64,000 nt of DNA, taken from CAYQQJ01 sp964419935. GTDB taxonomy: Bacteria; Pseudomonadota; Gammaproteobacteria; Pseudomonadales; Cellvibrionaceae. Position 1 is the first letter of the stretch; the number at the start of each line of letters is the position of its first letter. The translations under genes and the position numbers were made by a program. The stretch is from the NCBI GenBank assembly GCA_964419935.1, contig CAYQQJ010000008.1, positions 1-64,000 on the forward strand, given 5' to 3'. Positions 35,251-44,914 of this stretch are shown here, one piece after another. The notes beneath the pieces were generated by a model. That model worked only from the letters and a program-made list of their open reading frames with translations, did no database searches and was not told the DNA's origin.

Positions 35251-36078
35251 TTATTTTGGCGGGCCACAGTCACAGCTGATTTCGTGGTTCATATCCAGAG
35301 CGGGATTGTCCGATTGCGGTCGCCCGACAACGACGGCGGGAACTCCCGCGACAGTGGTATGAGCTTCTACAGGCTTGAGTACCACACTGCCCGCGCCAAT
35401 CTTGGCGCCCTCACCAATTTCTATATTGCCCAGTATTGTGGCGCCGGCGCTGATCAAAACCCCGCGCCTGACTTTGGGGTGGCGATCGCCGCTGACCTTA
35501 CCGGTGCCACCAAGCGTGACCGACTGCATAATCGAGACATCATCTTCCACGATGGTGGTCTCGCCGATCACGATACCCGTGGCATGGTCGAGCATAATGC
35601 CCTTGCCGAGCTTGGCGGCAGGGTGGATATCCACGGCGAAGGTCAGTGCGATATGACTTTGCAGGAAGTTGGCCAGCGCGTAGCGCTTGCGCTGCCACAG
35701 GCAGTGGGCCACGCGGTAAGCCTGCAATGCGTGAAATCCTTTGAAATACAGAAACGGCACGGAATAGGAGTCGCAGGCGGAATCGCGTTCGTACACCGCT
35801 TTGATGTCCGCTCGCACGGAGGTAGAAATGCAGTCGCTGACCTGCATCGATTCCTCGATAATCTCGCGAACCTGCAAAGCGGAAATGGCCGGACTGGCCA
35901 GTTTGTTGGCCAAATGATAGCTGAGCGCGGATTCCAGCGTGTCATGATTGAGGATCGTCGCATGATAAAAGCTTGCCAGGGCAGGCTCTTCCTCGGTTTG
36001 CTCGCGCACTTCGCGGCGAATGGTCTGCCAGACAACATCACTGTCGTCGACGGAGGAAAGCGGACTGTGAGCTTGCAT
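35251..36078 (-). CDS. cysE: Serine O-acetyltransferase
   Basis: 275 residues. The N-terminal helical domain (about 1-140, with YFKGFHALQAYRVAHCLW) and the left-handed beta-helix (IHPAAKLGKGIMLDHATGIVIGETTIVEDDVSIMQ read in hexapeptide steps, then TLGGTG and HPKVRRGVLI) are those of CysE. Conserved catalytic residues are seen as DHATG and GDRHP. It makes O-acetylserine from serine and acetyl-CoA for cysteine synthesis. The C-terminal tail ends DMNHEISCDCGPPK; a C-terminal tail normally binds cysteine synthase through a final Ile, which is not present here, so the complex may differ. It is divergent from the rpsF operon. Confidence 0.94.
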   Translation of the reverse strand: MQAHSPLSSVDDSDVVWQTIRREVREQTEEEPALASFYHATILNHDTLESALSYHLANKLASPAISALQVREIIEESMQVSDCISTSVRADIKAVYERDSACDSYSVPFLYFKGFHALQAYRVAHCLWQRKRYALANFLQSHIALTFAVDIHPAAKLGKGIMLDHATGIVIGETTIVEDDVSIMQSVTLGGTGKVSGDRHPKVRRGVLISAGATILGNIEIGEGAKIGAGSVVLKPVEAHTTVAGVPAVVVGRPQSDNPALDMNHEISCDCGPPK

Positions 36079-36365
36079 AAGGCTGGCCCTGCGGATCGAA
36101 AAGCGAAGCCTACATTATTGGGGTTTAGTGGTGCTGCTGCAAGCGAGAAGCTCAGATTGAAAGCTGACAATCCAGCGATTTGTGGCTTACGGCTTGCAGC
36201 TTGGAGCTTTTCCACTTGCTTTTCAGCGTCTTCCCCCCTAACATACGCCGCCCTAATCCCGCCTGGTTGAAAGTTAATCAGCTCGGCGGATCTCCTTGCC
36301 TTACTGAATACTCGGGATCTGAAGAAACTGAGAGTTGGAAGGCTGCTAACCCGTAAGGAGCTACA

Positions 36366-36854
36366 ATGCGTCATTACGAAATCATCTTTTTGGTCCACCC
36401 GGATCAGAGCGAGCAGGTGCCCGGCATGATCGAGCGCTACTCCGCAACTGTTACCGGCGACGGTGGCAAGGTACACCGCCTGGAAGACTGGGGTCGCCGT
36501 CAAATGGCATACTCCATCAACAAAATTCACAAAGCGCACTATGTTCTGATGAACGTGGAATGCACTGAAGCTGCGATGGAAGAGCTGGATACCGCTTTCC
36601 GCTACAACGACGCTGTGCTGCGTAACATGGTCATCCGTTGTGATGAAGCGGTCACTGAAGAGTCGCCGATCATGAAAGCCGAGAACGAGAGCCGTGAGCG
36701 CAAGAGCCGCGAGCGTCCAGAGCGTTCCGAGCGCCGTCAGGAGTCCGACTCCGACAGCAACTCTGAGAATAACTCCGAATCCGGAGAAACCGCGTCTGCT
36801 GAGAGCTCCTCCGGTGAAGACACACAAGATACCGACAAGAGTGAGGAGAAGTAA
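36366..36854 (+). CDS. rpsF: Ribosomal protein S6
   Basis: 162 residues, about 30 longer than the E. coli protein; AAGGAG precedes the ATG by five bases. Residues 1-95 are standard S6 (MRHYEIIFLVHPDQSEQVPGM, VHRLEDWGRRQMAYSINKIHKAHYVLMNVEC). The tail from about 105 is a basic stretch (ERKSRERPERSERRQ) followed by a Ser/Glu/Asp-rich segment ending DKSEEK. Some S6 tails are polyglutamylated by RimK; whether this one is cannot be told. rpsR follows two bases after the stop, with no priB between them, as in pseudomonads. The 287-base leader contains degenerate AAGCTGCAAGC-like heptamers. Confidence 0.97.
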   Translation: MRHYEIIFLVHPDQSEQVPGMIERYSATVTGDGGKVHRLEDWGRRQMAYSINKIHKAHYVLMNVECTEAAMEELDTAFRYNDAVLRNMVIRCDEAVTEESPIMKAENESRERKSRERPERSERRQESDSDSNSENNSESGETASAESSSGEDTQDTDKSEEK

Positions 36855-36856
36855 CC

Positions 36857-37084
36857 ATGGCACGCTTTTTCCGTCGTCGTAAGTTTTGCCGTTTCACCGC
36901 CGAAGGCGTGAAGCAGATTGATTACAAGGACCTGGAAACACTGAAGGCATACATTACCGAAACCGGTAAAATCGTGCCCAGCCGTATTACCGGGACCAAG
37001 GCTCGTTACCAGCGTCAGCTGTCAACAGCAATCAAGCGTGCGCGCTACATTGCCCTGTTGCCATACACTGACAGCCACGAGTAA
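36857..37084 (+). CDS. rpsR: Ribosomal protein S18
   Basis: 75 residues, matching the E. coli length. The N-terminus MARFFRRRKFCRFTAEG, the central IDYKDLETLKAYITETGKI and IVPSRITGTKARYQRQLSTAIKRARYIALLPY in sequence are all standard. It binds 16S rRNA next to S6 in the platform of the small subunit. The start is two bases after rpsF, so translation is coupled. Confidence 0.98.
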   Translation: MARFFRRRKFCRFTAEGVKQIDYKDLETLKAYITETGKIVPSRITGTKARYQRQLSTAIKRARYIALLPYTDSHE

Positions 37085-37190
37085 GAAGTTATAGATTGAA
37101 TTCCGCTGGTTAGGCAGTATCGGGTCGCCCGGCACTGCAGTGATAGATTGCTGCGGAAGACCCTAACGGATAGTAGCGAGTTTGCTGGTT

Positions 37191-38060
37191 ATGATGCAGG
37201 CAGTGGCCCAGTTCATTATGCGCGGGCGCTGGCAGGCAGCGACAGTGGCTTTGCTGGGCAGCTGGTTTCCGGTTGTGACGCCTGCCACCGTAGGTCTGGT
37301 GGGTTTGCGTCTCGGCGCAGTAGAAGGGTTTCTGGTGCTGCTTTGGGCTATTTTGCCGGCGATGGTGGCTCTCTGGGCCAGTGATGTTGGCGTGTTGATG
37401 GCCTCTTCGACAGTCGCGGTAATGATTGTCGTTCTGCTGAATGCGGTCTATCTGCGCGCCTGCATGTCATGGGGGCGCACGAGCATGCTGCTGGCTGCCA
37501 CCAGTACGCTGGCAGCGCTGGGAATATCCATGATGACACCGGACTTGGCCGCTTCTCTGACCGAAACACTCGGAGAGCTGGCCACACCCGCGGAGCAGGG
37601 CCCATTGGATCAGCCTGAAGCGGTTGATGCCTCTCTGGCCTGGAGCAACACAGCGATTGCTGGTGTGCTGGCTTACCTGGTGGCACTGAGCAGTCTGATG
37701 GCATTGCTGGTTGCGCGTTGGTGGCAGGCGCTGTTGTATAACCCGGGCGGCTTTCAGGTCGAGCTGCACAACCTGCGATTGACCCCGCTACCTGCGGTGG
37801 TTTGTGCGGGTGCAACGGCATACTGCCTGCTGGTGAATGCGGAATATCAGGCCTGGGCCAATGTGTTCAGCTTGCCGTTACTGCTGGCAGGAATGGGGTT
37901 GGTCCATCACACCGTCAAGAATTACCGTTTGGGTTTGGCTGTGTTGATAGTGTTGTATGTGGCGCTGGTGCTGGTTCGCCCGACGGTATTACTGATAGCG
38001 GCATTGGCTTTTGCCGATGTCTGGTTGAATTTGAGAAACCGATTAACATCGACGCAGTGA
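37191..38060 (+). CDS. Multi-pass membrane protein between rpsR and rplI
   Basis: 289 residues from ATG 37191 (another ATG follows at 37194; no strong ribosome site). Eight or so hydrophobic segments are seen, such as GFLVLLWAILPAMVALWA, VAVMIVVLLNAVYL, VLAYLVALSSLMALLVARWWQALL and VVCAGATAYCLLV. In overall pattern it resembles the DUF2232/YybS-type membrane proteins, and a membrane protein gene occupies the same place between rpsR and rplI in Pseudomonas. The function is not known to me. The conserved location suggests shared transcription with the ribosomal genes rather than a ribosomal role. Confidence 0.75.
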   Translation: MMQAVAQFIMRGRWQAATVALLGSWFPVVTPATVGLVGLRLGAVEGFLVLLWAILPAMVALWASDVGVLMASSTVAVMIVVLLNAVYLRACMSWGRTSMLLAATSTLAALGISMMTPDLAASLTETLGELATPAEQGPLDQPEAVDASLAWSNTAIAGVLAYLVALSSLMALLVARWWQALLYNPGGFQVELHNLRLTPLPAVVCAGATAYCLLVNAEYQAWANVFSLPLLLAGMGLVHHTVKNYRLGLAVLIVLYVALVLVRPTVLLIAALAFADVWLNLRNRLTSTQ

Positions 38061-38091
38061 CCAATCACTGCGGGACAAGAGGGTAAGCGAG

Positions 38092-38538
38092 ATGGACGTT
38101 ATTCTGCTCGAAGAAGTAGGTAAATTAGGTAACATCGGCGATAAAGTCGCTGTGAAATCCGGTTATGGCCGCAACTATTTGTTGCCACAGCGCAAGGCTG
38201 TTTCCGCTACGGCGGAAAACCTGGCGGACTTTGAAGCGCGCCGTGCAGAGCTCGAAGCCGCTGCTGCCGAGAAGAAGCAAGCCGCTCAGGCTCGCGCAGA
38301 CAAGCTGGACGGTCTGGTGATCAACATCAAGGCCAATGCCGGTGACGAAGGCAAGCTGTTTGGTTCCATCGGTACTGCGGATATCGCTGACGCTATTACA
38401 GCGACTGGCACCGAAGTGTCCAAAGCTGAAGTGAAGCTGCCGGAAGGCACTTTGCGCGAAGTGGGCGAGTTTGAAATTGACCTGCAGTTGCACTCCGACG
38501 TATTCCAGACTATCAAGCTGTTTATTGAAGCGGAATAA
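38092..38538 (+). CDS. rplI: Ribosomal protein L9
   Basis: 148 residues, the normal length. The N-terminal RNA-binding domain MDVILLEEVGKLGNIGDKVAVKSGYGRNYLLPQ read in parts is diagnostic. A long connecting helix (about 45-75, rich in Ala, Glu and Arg) joins the C-terminal domain, which has GKLFGSIGTADIADAI. AGAGGG precedes the start. A strong terminator follows at 38578, separating it from dnaB. Confidence 0.98.
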   Translation: MDVILLEEVGKLGNIGDKVAVKSGYGRNYLLPQRKAVSATAENLADFEARRAELEAAAAEKKQAAQARADKLDGLVINIKANAGDEGKLFGSIGTADIADAITATGTEVSKAEVKLPEGTLREVGEFEIDLQLHSDVFQTIKLFIEAE

Positions 38539-38577
38539 AGTCTGAGCGGCGGTATTGCCAATCGCTCATGCTAGAAT

Positions 38578-38612
38578 AAGGCACGGACAGATTACCTGTT
38601 CGTGCCTTTTTC
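38578..38612 (+). terminator. Rho-independent terminator after rplI
   Basis: Stem AAGGCACGgACAG / CTGTtCGTGCCTT with a four- to five-base loop, followed by TTTTTC. It ends the rpsF-rpsR-membrane protein-rplI message 40 bases after the L9 stop. Confidence 0.88.
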
Positions 38613-38665
38613 ATTTCCGACACCGCGTTTTTTCCTGTTCGACCTTCCGTTGATTGCAGAACCTT

Positions 38666-40069
38666 ATGTCAGATTACGAACCGCAAGATACCACGGCCTT
38701 TGATCTGGAGCCGCTGCCAGTCGAGCAGGCACCGTCGGCTATGCCGCATTCGGTGGAGGCCGAGCAGTCGGTGCTCGGCGGCCTGTTGCTGGATGCCAGT
38801 GGCTTCGATGCTGTCGCAGAAGTGTTGTCCGACAGTGACTTCTACAAGGCGGGCCATCGCAAGATTTTCCGCATGATGTCCCGACTGCTCGAAAAAGATC
38901 AGCCCATAGACGTGATTACAGTGGCCGAAGGCCTCAGTGTTCACGAGGAGCTGGACGAAGTGGGCGGCCTGAGCTACCTCACAGAACTGGCCGCCAATGT
39001 CTCCGGCAGTGAGAACGTGGTGGCTTATGCGCGCATCGTTCGCGAGCGGGCCACCTTGCGCCAGCTGATAGCGGCGGCCACAGAAATCAGCCGTGCCAGC
39101 TTCAATCCTGCGGGTTTGGGCTCCAACGACCTGCTGCAGCTGGCCGAAAAACGGGTTCTGGAAATTGCCGAAGACCGGCCCAAGGAGGGCGGCTTTGAGT
39201 CTGTCAACGCGCTGCTGAAGGAGACGGTCGAGAAGATCGACCAGTTGTTCCGCGCAGACAGCAATATCACCGGCTTGCCGACCGGGCTGACCGATCTCGA
39301 TGAAAAAACCTCCGGCTGGCAGCCGGGTGAACTGATTATTCTGGCGGCGCGTCCCTCAATGGGCAAAACCGCCCTCGCGTTGAACTTTGTCGAAGCGGCC
39401 ATTCAAGGTTCGGCTAAACCTGCACTGGTATTCAGTATGGAAATGCCGGCCAACTCGCTGGTTATGCGGATGCTGTCTTCCCTGGGGCGCATCGATCAGG
39501 GGCATATCCGCAATGGCAAGCTGACCCAGGAGGACTGGCCCAAACTCGAGGTCGCCGCGCGCAAGCTCAAAGACAAGCTGTTGTTCATTGACGACACCCC
39601 AGGTTTGACGCCCAACGAAATTCGCGCTCGGGTGCGGCGGGTGGTGCGGGAGCACGGAAACCCCAGCATGATCATGGTGGACTACCTGCAGCTGATGCAT
39701 GTGGCCGGCGCAACGGAAGGACGCACCCAGGAAATCTCCGAAATCTCGCGCTCGCTCAAGGCGCTGGCGAAAGAATATGAGTGTCCGGTGATTGCACTTT
39801 CCCAGCTCAACCGAGGGGTCGAGCAGCGCCCCAACAAGCGTCCGATGAACTCGGACTTGCGTGAATCAGGCGCCATCGAGCAGGACGCCGACGTGATCCT
39901 GTTCATTTATCGGGACGAGTACTACAACGAGGAAAGTACCGAGAAAGGCATCGCCGAATTGATCATCGGCAAGCAGCGCAACGGGGAAATTGGCACCTGC
40001 CGCGCCGCCTTCATGGGCAAGTACACCCGTTTTGAGAATCTGGCGCCGGAATACTTTCAGGATCACTGA
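38666..40069 (+). CDS. dnaB: Replicative DNA helicase DnaB
   Basis: 467 residues, full length and without an intein. The N-terminal domain SVEAEQSVLGGLLLDASGFDAV is followed by a linker helix and the RecA-like domain with Walker A ARPSMGKTALALNF, FSMEMPANSLVMRML, Walker B MIMVDYLQLM, and DLRESGAIEQDADVI with the arginine-finger region. ATG 38666 is preferred over TTG 38654; the ribosome site is weak. It unwinds DNA at the fork as a hexamer. A phage-type P-like loader and a DnaT-like protein are encoded 17-19 kb away (56944-58789), so this genome may have more than one way to load this helicase. Confidence 0.97.
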   Translation: MSDYEPQDTTAFDLEPLPVEQAPSAMPHSVEAEQSVLGGLLLDASGFDAVAEVLSDSDFYKAGHRKIFRMMSRLLEKDQPIDVITVAEGLSVHEELDEVGGLSYLTELAANVSGSENVVAYARIVRERATLRQLIAAATEISRASFNPAGLGSNDLLQLAEKRVLEIAEDRPKEGGFESVNALLKETVEKIDQLFRADSNITGLPTGLTDLDEKTSGWQPGELIILAARPSMGKTALALNFVEAAIQGSAKPALVFSMEMPANSLVMRMLSSLGRIDQGHIRNGKLTQEDWPKLEVAARKLKDKLLFIDDTPGLTPNEIRARVRRVVREHGNPSMIMVDYLQLMHVAGATEGRTQEISEISRSLKALAKEYECPVIALSQLNRGVEQRPNKRPMNSDLRESGAIEQDADVILFIYRDEYYNEESTEKGIAELIIGKQRNGEIGTCRAAFMGKYTRFENLAPEYFQDH

Positions 40070-40179
40070 TTCGTCATGATCTGCTATCGCAAAGTCTGGC
40101 GTCTGCGCGGCTCGAGCGCTACCGCTGGACGCTCACACTGCCTCACAACCGGTTTGCCGAATTCGGCTGGAGCCTTATA

Positions 40180-41034
40180 ATGCAGGTTTTTCATCAGGTC
40201 GCCTCGCTGCGCAAAACCCTCGACAGCCATCGCGCGAACGGCAAAAGCATCGCCTTTGTGCCCACCATGGGCAATCTTCATGACGCGCATCTGGCGCTGG
40301 TGAAAATTGCGCAACAGCATTGTGATCTGGTGGTTGCCAGTATCTTTGTCAATCGCTTGCAGTTTGGTCTTAACGAAGACTGGGACAAGTACCCCCGCAC
40401 ATTAGCGGCGGATACCCTGAAGTTGCGTGGGCAGGGCTGCGATTTCCTGTTCTGCCCCGATGAAAGCGAGATCTACCCCAACGGTATGGACCAGCAGACC
40501 CGGGTTGTGGTGCCGACCATGGCCAACGTCCTGTGTGGCGCCAGCCGGCCCGGTCACTTCGACGGCGTCACCACCGTTGTGAACAAGCTGTTCAACATCG
40601 TACAGCCGCAAGTGGCGGTATTTGGCATCAAGGACTTCCAGCAACTGGCTATCATCCGGCGTATGGTAGAAGATCTGTGCATTCCCATCGAGATAGTGGC
40701 CGGGGATATCGTCCGTGAAAGTGACGGCCTCGCCATGAGTTCCCGTAACAGCTATCTGTCCGAGCAGGAACGTCCCGGAGCGAATCAGCTCTATAAGACA
40801 TTGGACTGGATGCGCCGGCAGATCGAGGCCGGGCAGCGAGACTACTTGTCACTGGAGGCCCAGGCCCGTGAGCAGATTGCGGCAGCGGGCTTCAAAGCAG
40901 ACTATATTAGCGTGGCCAATGCCAAGACGCTGGAGCCGGCGGCGGACGACGATGTCGAGATCACCATTCTCGGCGCTATGTACACGTCCCGGGCCCGGTT
41001 GATTGACAACATTTCGCTGACAGTGGCTGAGTGA
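40180..41034 (+). CDS. panC: Pantothenate synthetase (variant active-site region)
   Basis: 284 residues, full length. It joins pantoate and beta-alanine with ATP to make pantothenate. The fold and most motifs are standard (FVPTMGNLH, RPGHFDGVTTVVNKLFNIV, MSSRNSYLS). Three positions normally almost invariant differ. The nucleotidyl-transferase HxGH motif reads HDAH, the VNPxQF motif reads VNRLQF, and GEKDxQQ reads GIKDFQQ. The two His, the Asn/Gln pair and Lys-Asp-x-Gln-Gln are kept, so the enzyme may still work. No panB is adjacent; panD follows after a 232-base gap filled by a large palindrome. Confidence 0.93.
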   Translation: MQVFHQVASLRKTLDSHRANGKSIAFVPTMGNLHDAHLALVKIAQQHCDLVVASIFVNRLQFGLNEDWDKYPRTLAADTLKLRGQGCDFLFCPDESEIYPNGMDQQTRVVVPTMANVLCGASRPGHFDGVTTVVNKLFNIVQPQVAVFGIKDFQQLAIIRRMVEDLCIPIEIVAGDIVRESDGLAMSSRNSYLSEQERPGANQLYKTLDWMRRQIEAGQRDYLSLEAQAREQIAAAGFKADYISVANAKTLEPAADDDVEITILGAMYTSRARLIDNISLTVAE

Positions 41035-41037
41035 GCT

Positions 41038-41203
41038 TAGGAGTCTGCGCGGTAGAAAATTATCCTACTGCGAAAGCGCCACAACGGTCCATTTTCTCGC
41101 TCATTTTTGTTGCATAGAACCACTATGCGCCTCAAATGACCGAAAAAAATGGCCTCGTTGTGCCACTCTCTCGCGACGGACATTTCTACCGCGCAGACTC
41201 CTA
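41038..41203. repeat. 166-bp full-length palindrome between panC and panD
   Basis: The outer arms TAGGAGTCTGCGCGGTAGAA and their perfect complement at the right end are followed by a second paired block (GCGAAAGCGCCACAACG... with ...CGTTGTGCCACTCTCTCGC), then CCATTTT/AAAATGG. A terminal hairpin GCATAG-aacca-CTATGC lies at the centre. Nearly the whole element can fold into one long imperfect stem. It has no coding capacity. It could be a MITE-type insertion, an RNA-processing structure or a regulatory leader of panD. Confidence 0.85.
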
Positions 41204-41266
41204 GGCAATGCGCCTGTGGCGGTTTAACGTGTGATTCAGGAAAGGTACATTCAAGAAGGTAAATTC

Positions 41267-41647
41267 ATGCAGATTACAATGCTCAAAGGCAAACTCCATA
41301 TGGCCAGCATTACCCAGGCCGAACTCTGGTATGACGGCTCCTGCGCGATAGATGCGGAACTGGTCCGGCTGGCGGGCATGCGCGAATTCGAGAAGATTCA
41401 CATTTATAACGTCGACAATGGCGAGCGCTTCTCAACCTACATTATCCTGGCGCCAGCCGGCTCCGGCACATTCTCCATGAATGGCGCGGCCGCTCGTCGG
41501 GTTCAGGTGGGCGACCGCGTGATAATTGCCGCCTATGCCGAAATGAGCGAGGCGGAAGCGGAGAATTTCAAGCCGCGACTGGTCTACCTCAACAAGGATA
41601 ATACCGTCGAGCGCACATCCAACAGCATTCCTGTGCAAGTTGCCTGA
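41267..41647 (+). CDS. panD: Aspartate 1-decarboxylase
   Basis: 126 residues, the usual size. ATG 41267 with AGAAGG upstream gives the standard N-terminus MQITMLKGKLHMASITQAEL. The self-cleavage site is WYDGS with Ser 25, which becomes the pyruvoyl group after cleavage between Gly 24 and Ser 25. Other motifs are SCAIDAELV, YIILAPAGSG and NGAAARRVQVGD. It makes beta-alanine from aspartate, the second substrate of PanC encoded just upstream. In many gammaproteobacteria maturation needs a PanZ partner; none is visible here. Confidence 0.96.
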   Translation: MQITMLKGKLHMASITQAELWYDGSCAIDAELVRLAGMREFEKIHIYNVDNGERFSTYIILAPAGSGTFSMNGAAARRVQVGDRVIIAAYAEMSEAEAENFKPRLVYLNKDNTVERTSNSIPVQVA

Positions 41648-42039
41648 TTGCCGTTCGAAAACCCGATGGCCGGACGACCTTCGGCCATTTTTCCGCTGCT
41701 GGGCCCGCGTGGAATCGCTACAAGTGCGGTGGTGCTAGTGTACTGTCTCAAATAGCTTACACATATAGATGAAGTGCGACCTGAGGTGTTGCGGAGCGTC
41801 AAGATGTTTGATTTGTCGCACCTCACTCTTCGAGAAGCCCTCTAAGCGCCCACAGCGTCGTAGCGACTTTTGACAAGAGGGCCCGCTATTGCCTGCAAGC
41901 CGCGCCTAGCTGTGGACGCATAGAGGCGCTTTCTATATATGCAATCTATCTGAGACAGTACACTAGAGACGAATCCATATCTATCGTTATAATGCTGGCC
42001 CAATCTCCTCAAAATAATTGAAAAGCTGGAGGCTTTGTA
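41648..42039. other. Intergenic region between panD and acs
   Basis: No gene is seen; 232 of 392 bases belong to the CTAG-bounded element. A GC-rich hairpin GGCCGGACGACCTTCGGCC-like sequence just after panD (about 41669-41687) may act as its terminator. Confidence 0.4.
41735..41966. mobile_element. MITE-like element with CTAG ends before acs
   Basis: 232 bases including CTAG at both ends, which may be the target duplication. The ends are inverted repeats of about 35 bases: CTAGTGTACTGTCTCA is matched perfectly by TGAGACAGTACACTAG, and the following 19 bases match imperfectly. The interior has further short complementary stretches but no open frame of note. It looks like a non-autonomous derivative of an insertion sequence. 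The parent is not in the window. Confidence 0.8.
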
Positions 42040-44040
<2,001 letters not shown>

Positions 44041-44057
44041 CTTTCCATGGCGCCCGG

Positions 44058-44082
44058 CCGGCACCGTATTATCCGGTGCCGG
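44058..44082 (+). terminator. Stem-loop after acs
   Basis: Perfect 9-base stem CCGGCACCG / CGGTGCCGG with loop TATTATC, 18 bases after the acs stop. No T-tract follows, so it is a candidate terminator or 3'-end stabiliser only. Confidence 0.5.
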
Positions 44083-44231
44083 TCCCGTTGCGCGCCGTGT
44101 CCGCAGCCAGTGAACCCTCAGCCTGTGTCACCTCGGCAGCTTTACATTCGCACTGAACTTACTTAGGGTAGCGCCCCTCATACTTCCTTATTACCTACAA
44201 ACACTGCCAATTGGACAGTGAGGAGATTCTT

Positions 44232-44696
44232 TTGAAAATCGCAGACAACACTGTCGTATCCATCCACTATACCCTGACCGACGCGGATGGTAATCAGCTG
44301 GATTCATCAGCCGGCCAGGAGCCGCTGAAGTATTTGGCGGGTGCCGGCAATATCATTCCGGGCCTGGAAAAAGAGCTTCATGGCAGTCAGGCAGGCGACA
44401 AGAAGCAAGTGGTTGTCGAGCCGGAAGAGGGTTATGGCGAAATCATGCCGGACCTCATTCAGCTGCTCCCTCTTGAAGCTTTCACCGGTGTGGATGAAGT
44501 CAAGGTCGGCATGGAATTCCAGGCACAAGGGCCTGATGGCAGCGCCCAATATGTGGTAGTCAAGGACGTGGGTGACGAAGGTGTTACCATCGATGCCAAT
44601 CACCCATTGGCTGGCCAGCAGCTCAATTTCGATGTAACTATTGAGGATGTGCGAGAAGCCACCGAAGAAGAACTGCAGCACGGACATGTTCACTGA
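44232..44696 (+). CDS. slyD: FKBP-type peptidyl-prolyl isomerase, SlyD-like
   Basis: 154 residues from TTG 44232, five bases after GAGGAG; this start gives the typical opening (M)KIADNTVVSIHYTLTD. FKBP-domain parts flank an inserted IF chaperone domain (about 65-130), the layout of SlyD. Motifs: YLAGAGNIIPGLEKELHG and PEEGYGEIMPDLIQ. The metal-binding His-rich tail of E. coli SlyD is reduced to HGHVH. The protein speeds proline isomerisation and assists folding; the short His tail may still bind nickel weakly (inference). No linked partner gene is seen. Confidence 0.92.
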   Translation: MKIADNTVVSIHYTLTDADGNQLDSSAGQEPLKYLAGAGNIIPGLEKELHGSQAGDKKQVVVEPEEGYGEIMPDLIQLLPLEAFTGVDEVKVGMEFQAQGPDGSAQYVVVKDVGDEGVTIDANHPLAGQQLNFDVTIEDVREATEEELQHGHVH

Positions 44697-44914
44697 TCAC
44701 GTTTTGGTTAAGTGAAGCTCAAGATCAATCCGGCGGCATTCTGTTCAGAAGCCGCCAATCTCTCTTCCCCGGCAGCCGACGCAAAACCCGTTACTGAACT
44801 AAACTAACTCGTGTAGCCCGACGACCGACCTTCAGATCATAAATGGACCGATTCGCGATGGCGCGGTGCCTGTGATGCCGAACCTGTTACAGCGGATCCT
44901 TAATTGACGTGGTA

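Noticed and set aside
36079..36365. Possible S6:S18-binding leader before rpsF
   Set aside because: Such autoregulatory leaders are known, but I could not recognise the conserved structure with confidence in this sequence.
35643..36863. A 406-codon minus-strand open frame running across cysE, its upstream region and rpsF
   Set aside because: It overlaps two certain genes in other frames or on the other strand and shows no family motif.
40077..40180. Small open frame of about 34 codons between dnaB and panC, ending TAATG at the panC start
   Set aside because: It could be a leader peptide, but it has no ribosome site and its composition looks random, so I did not list it as a gene.
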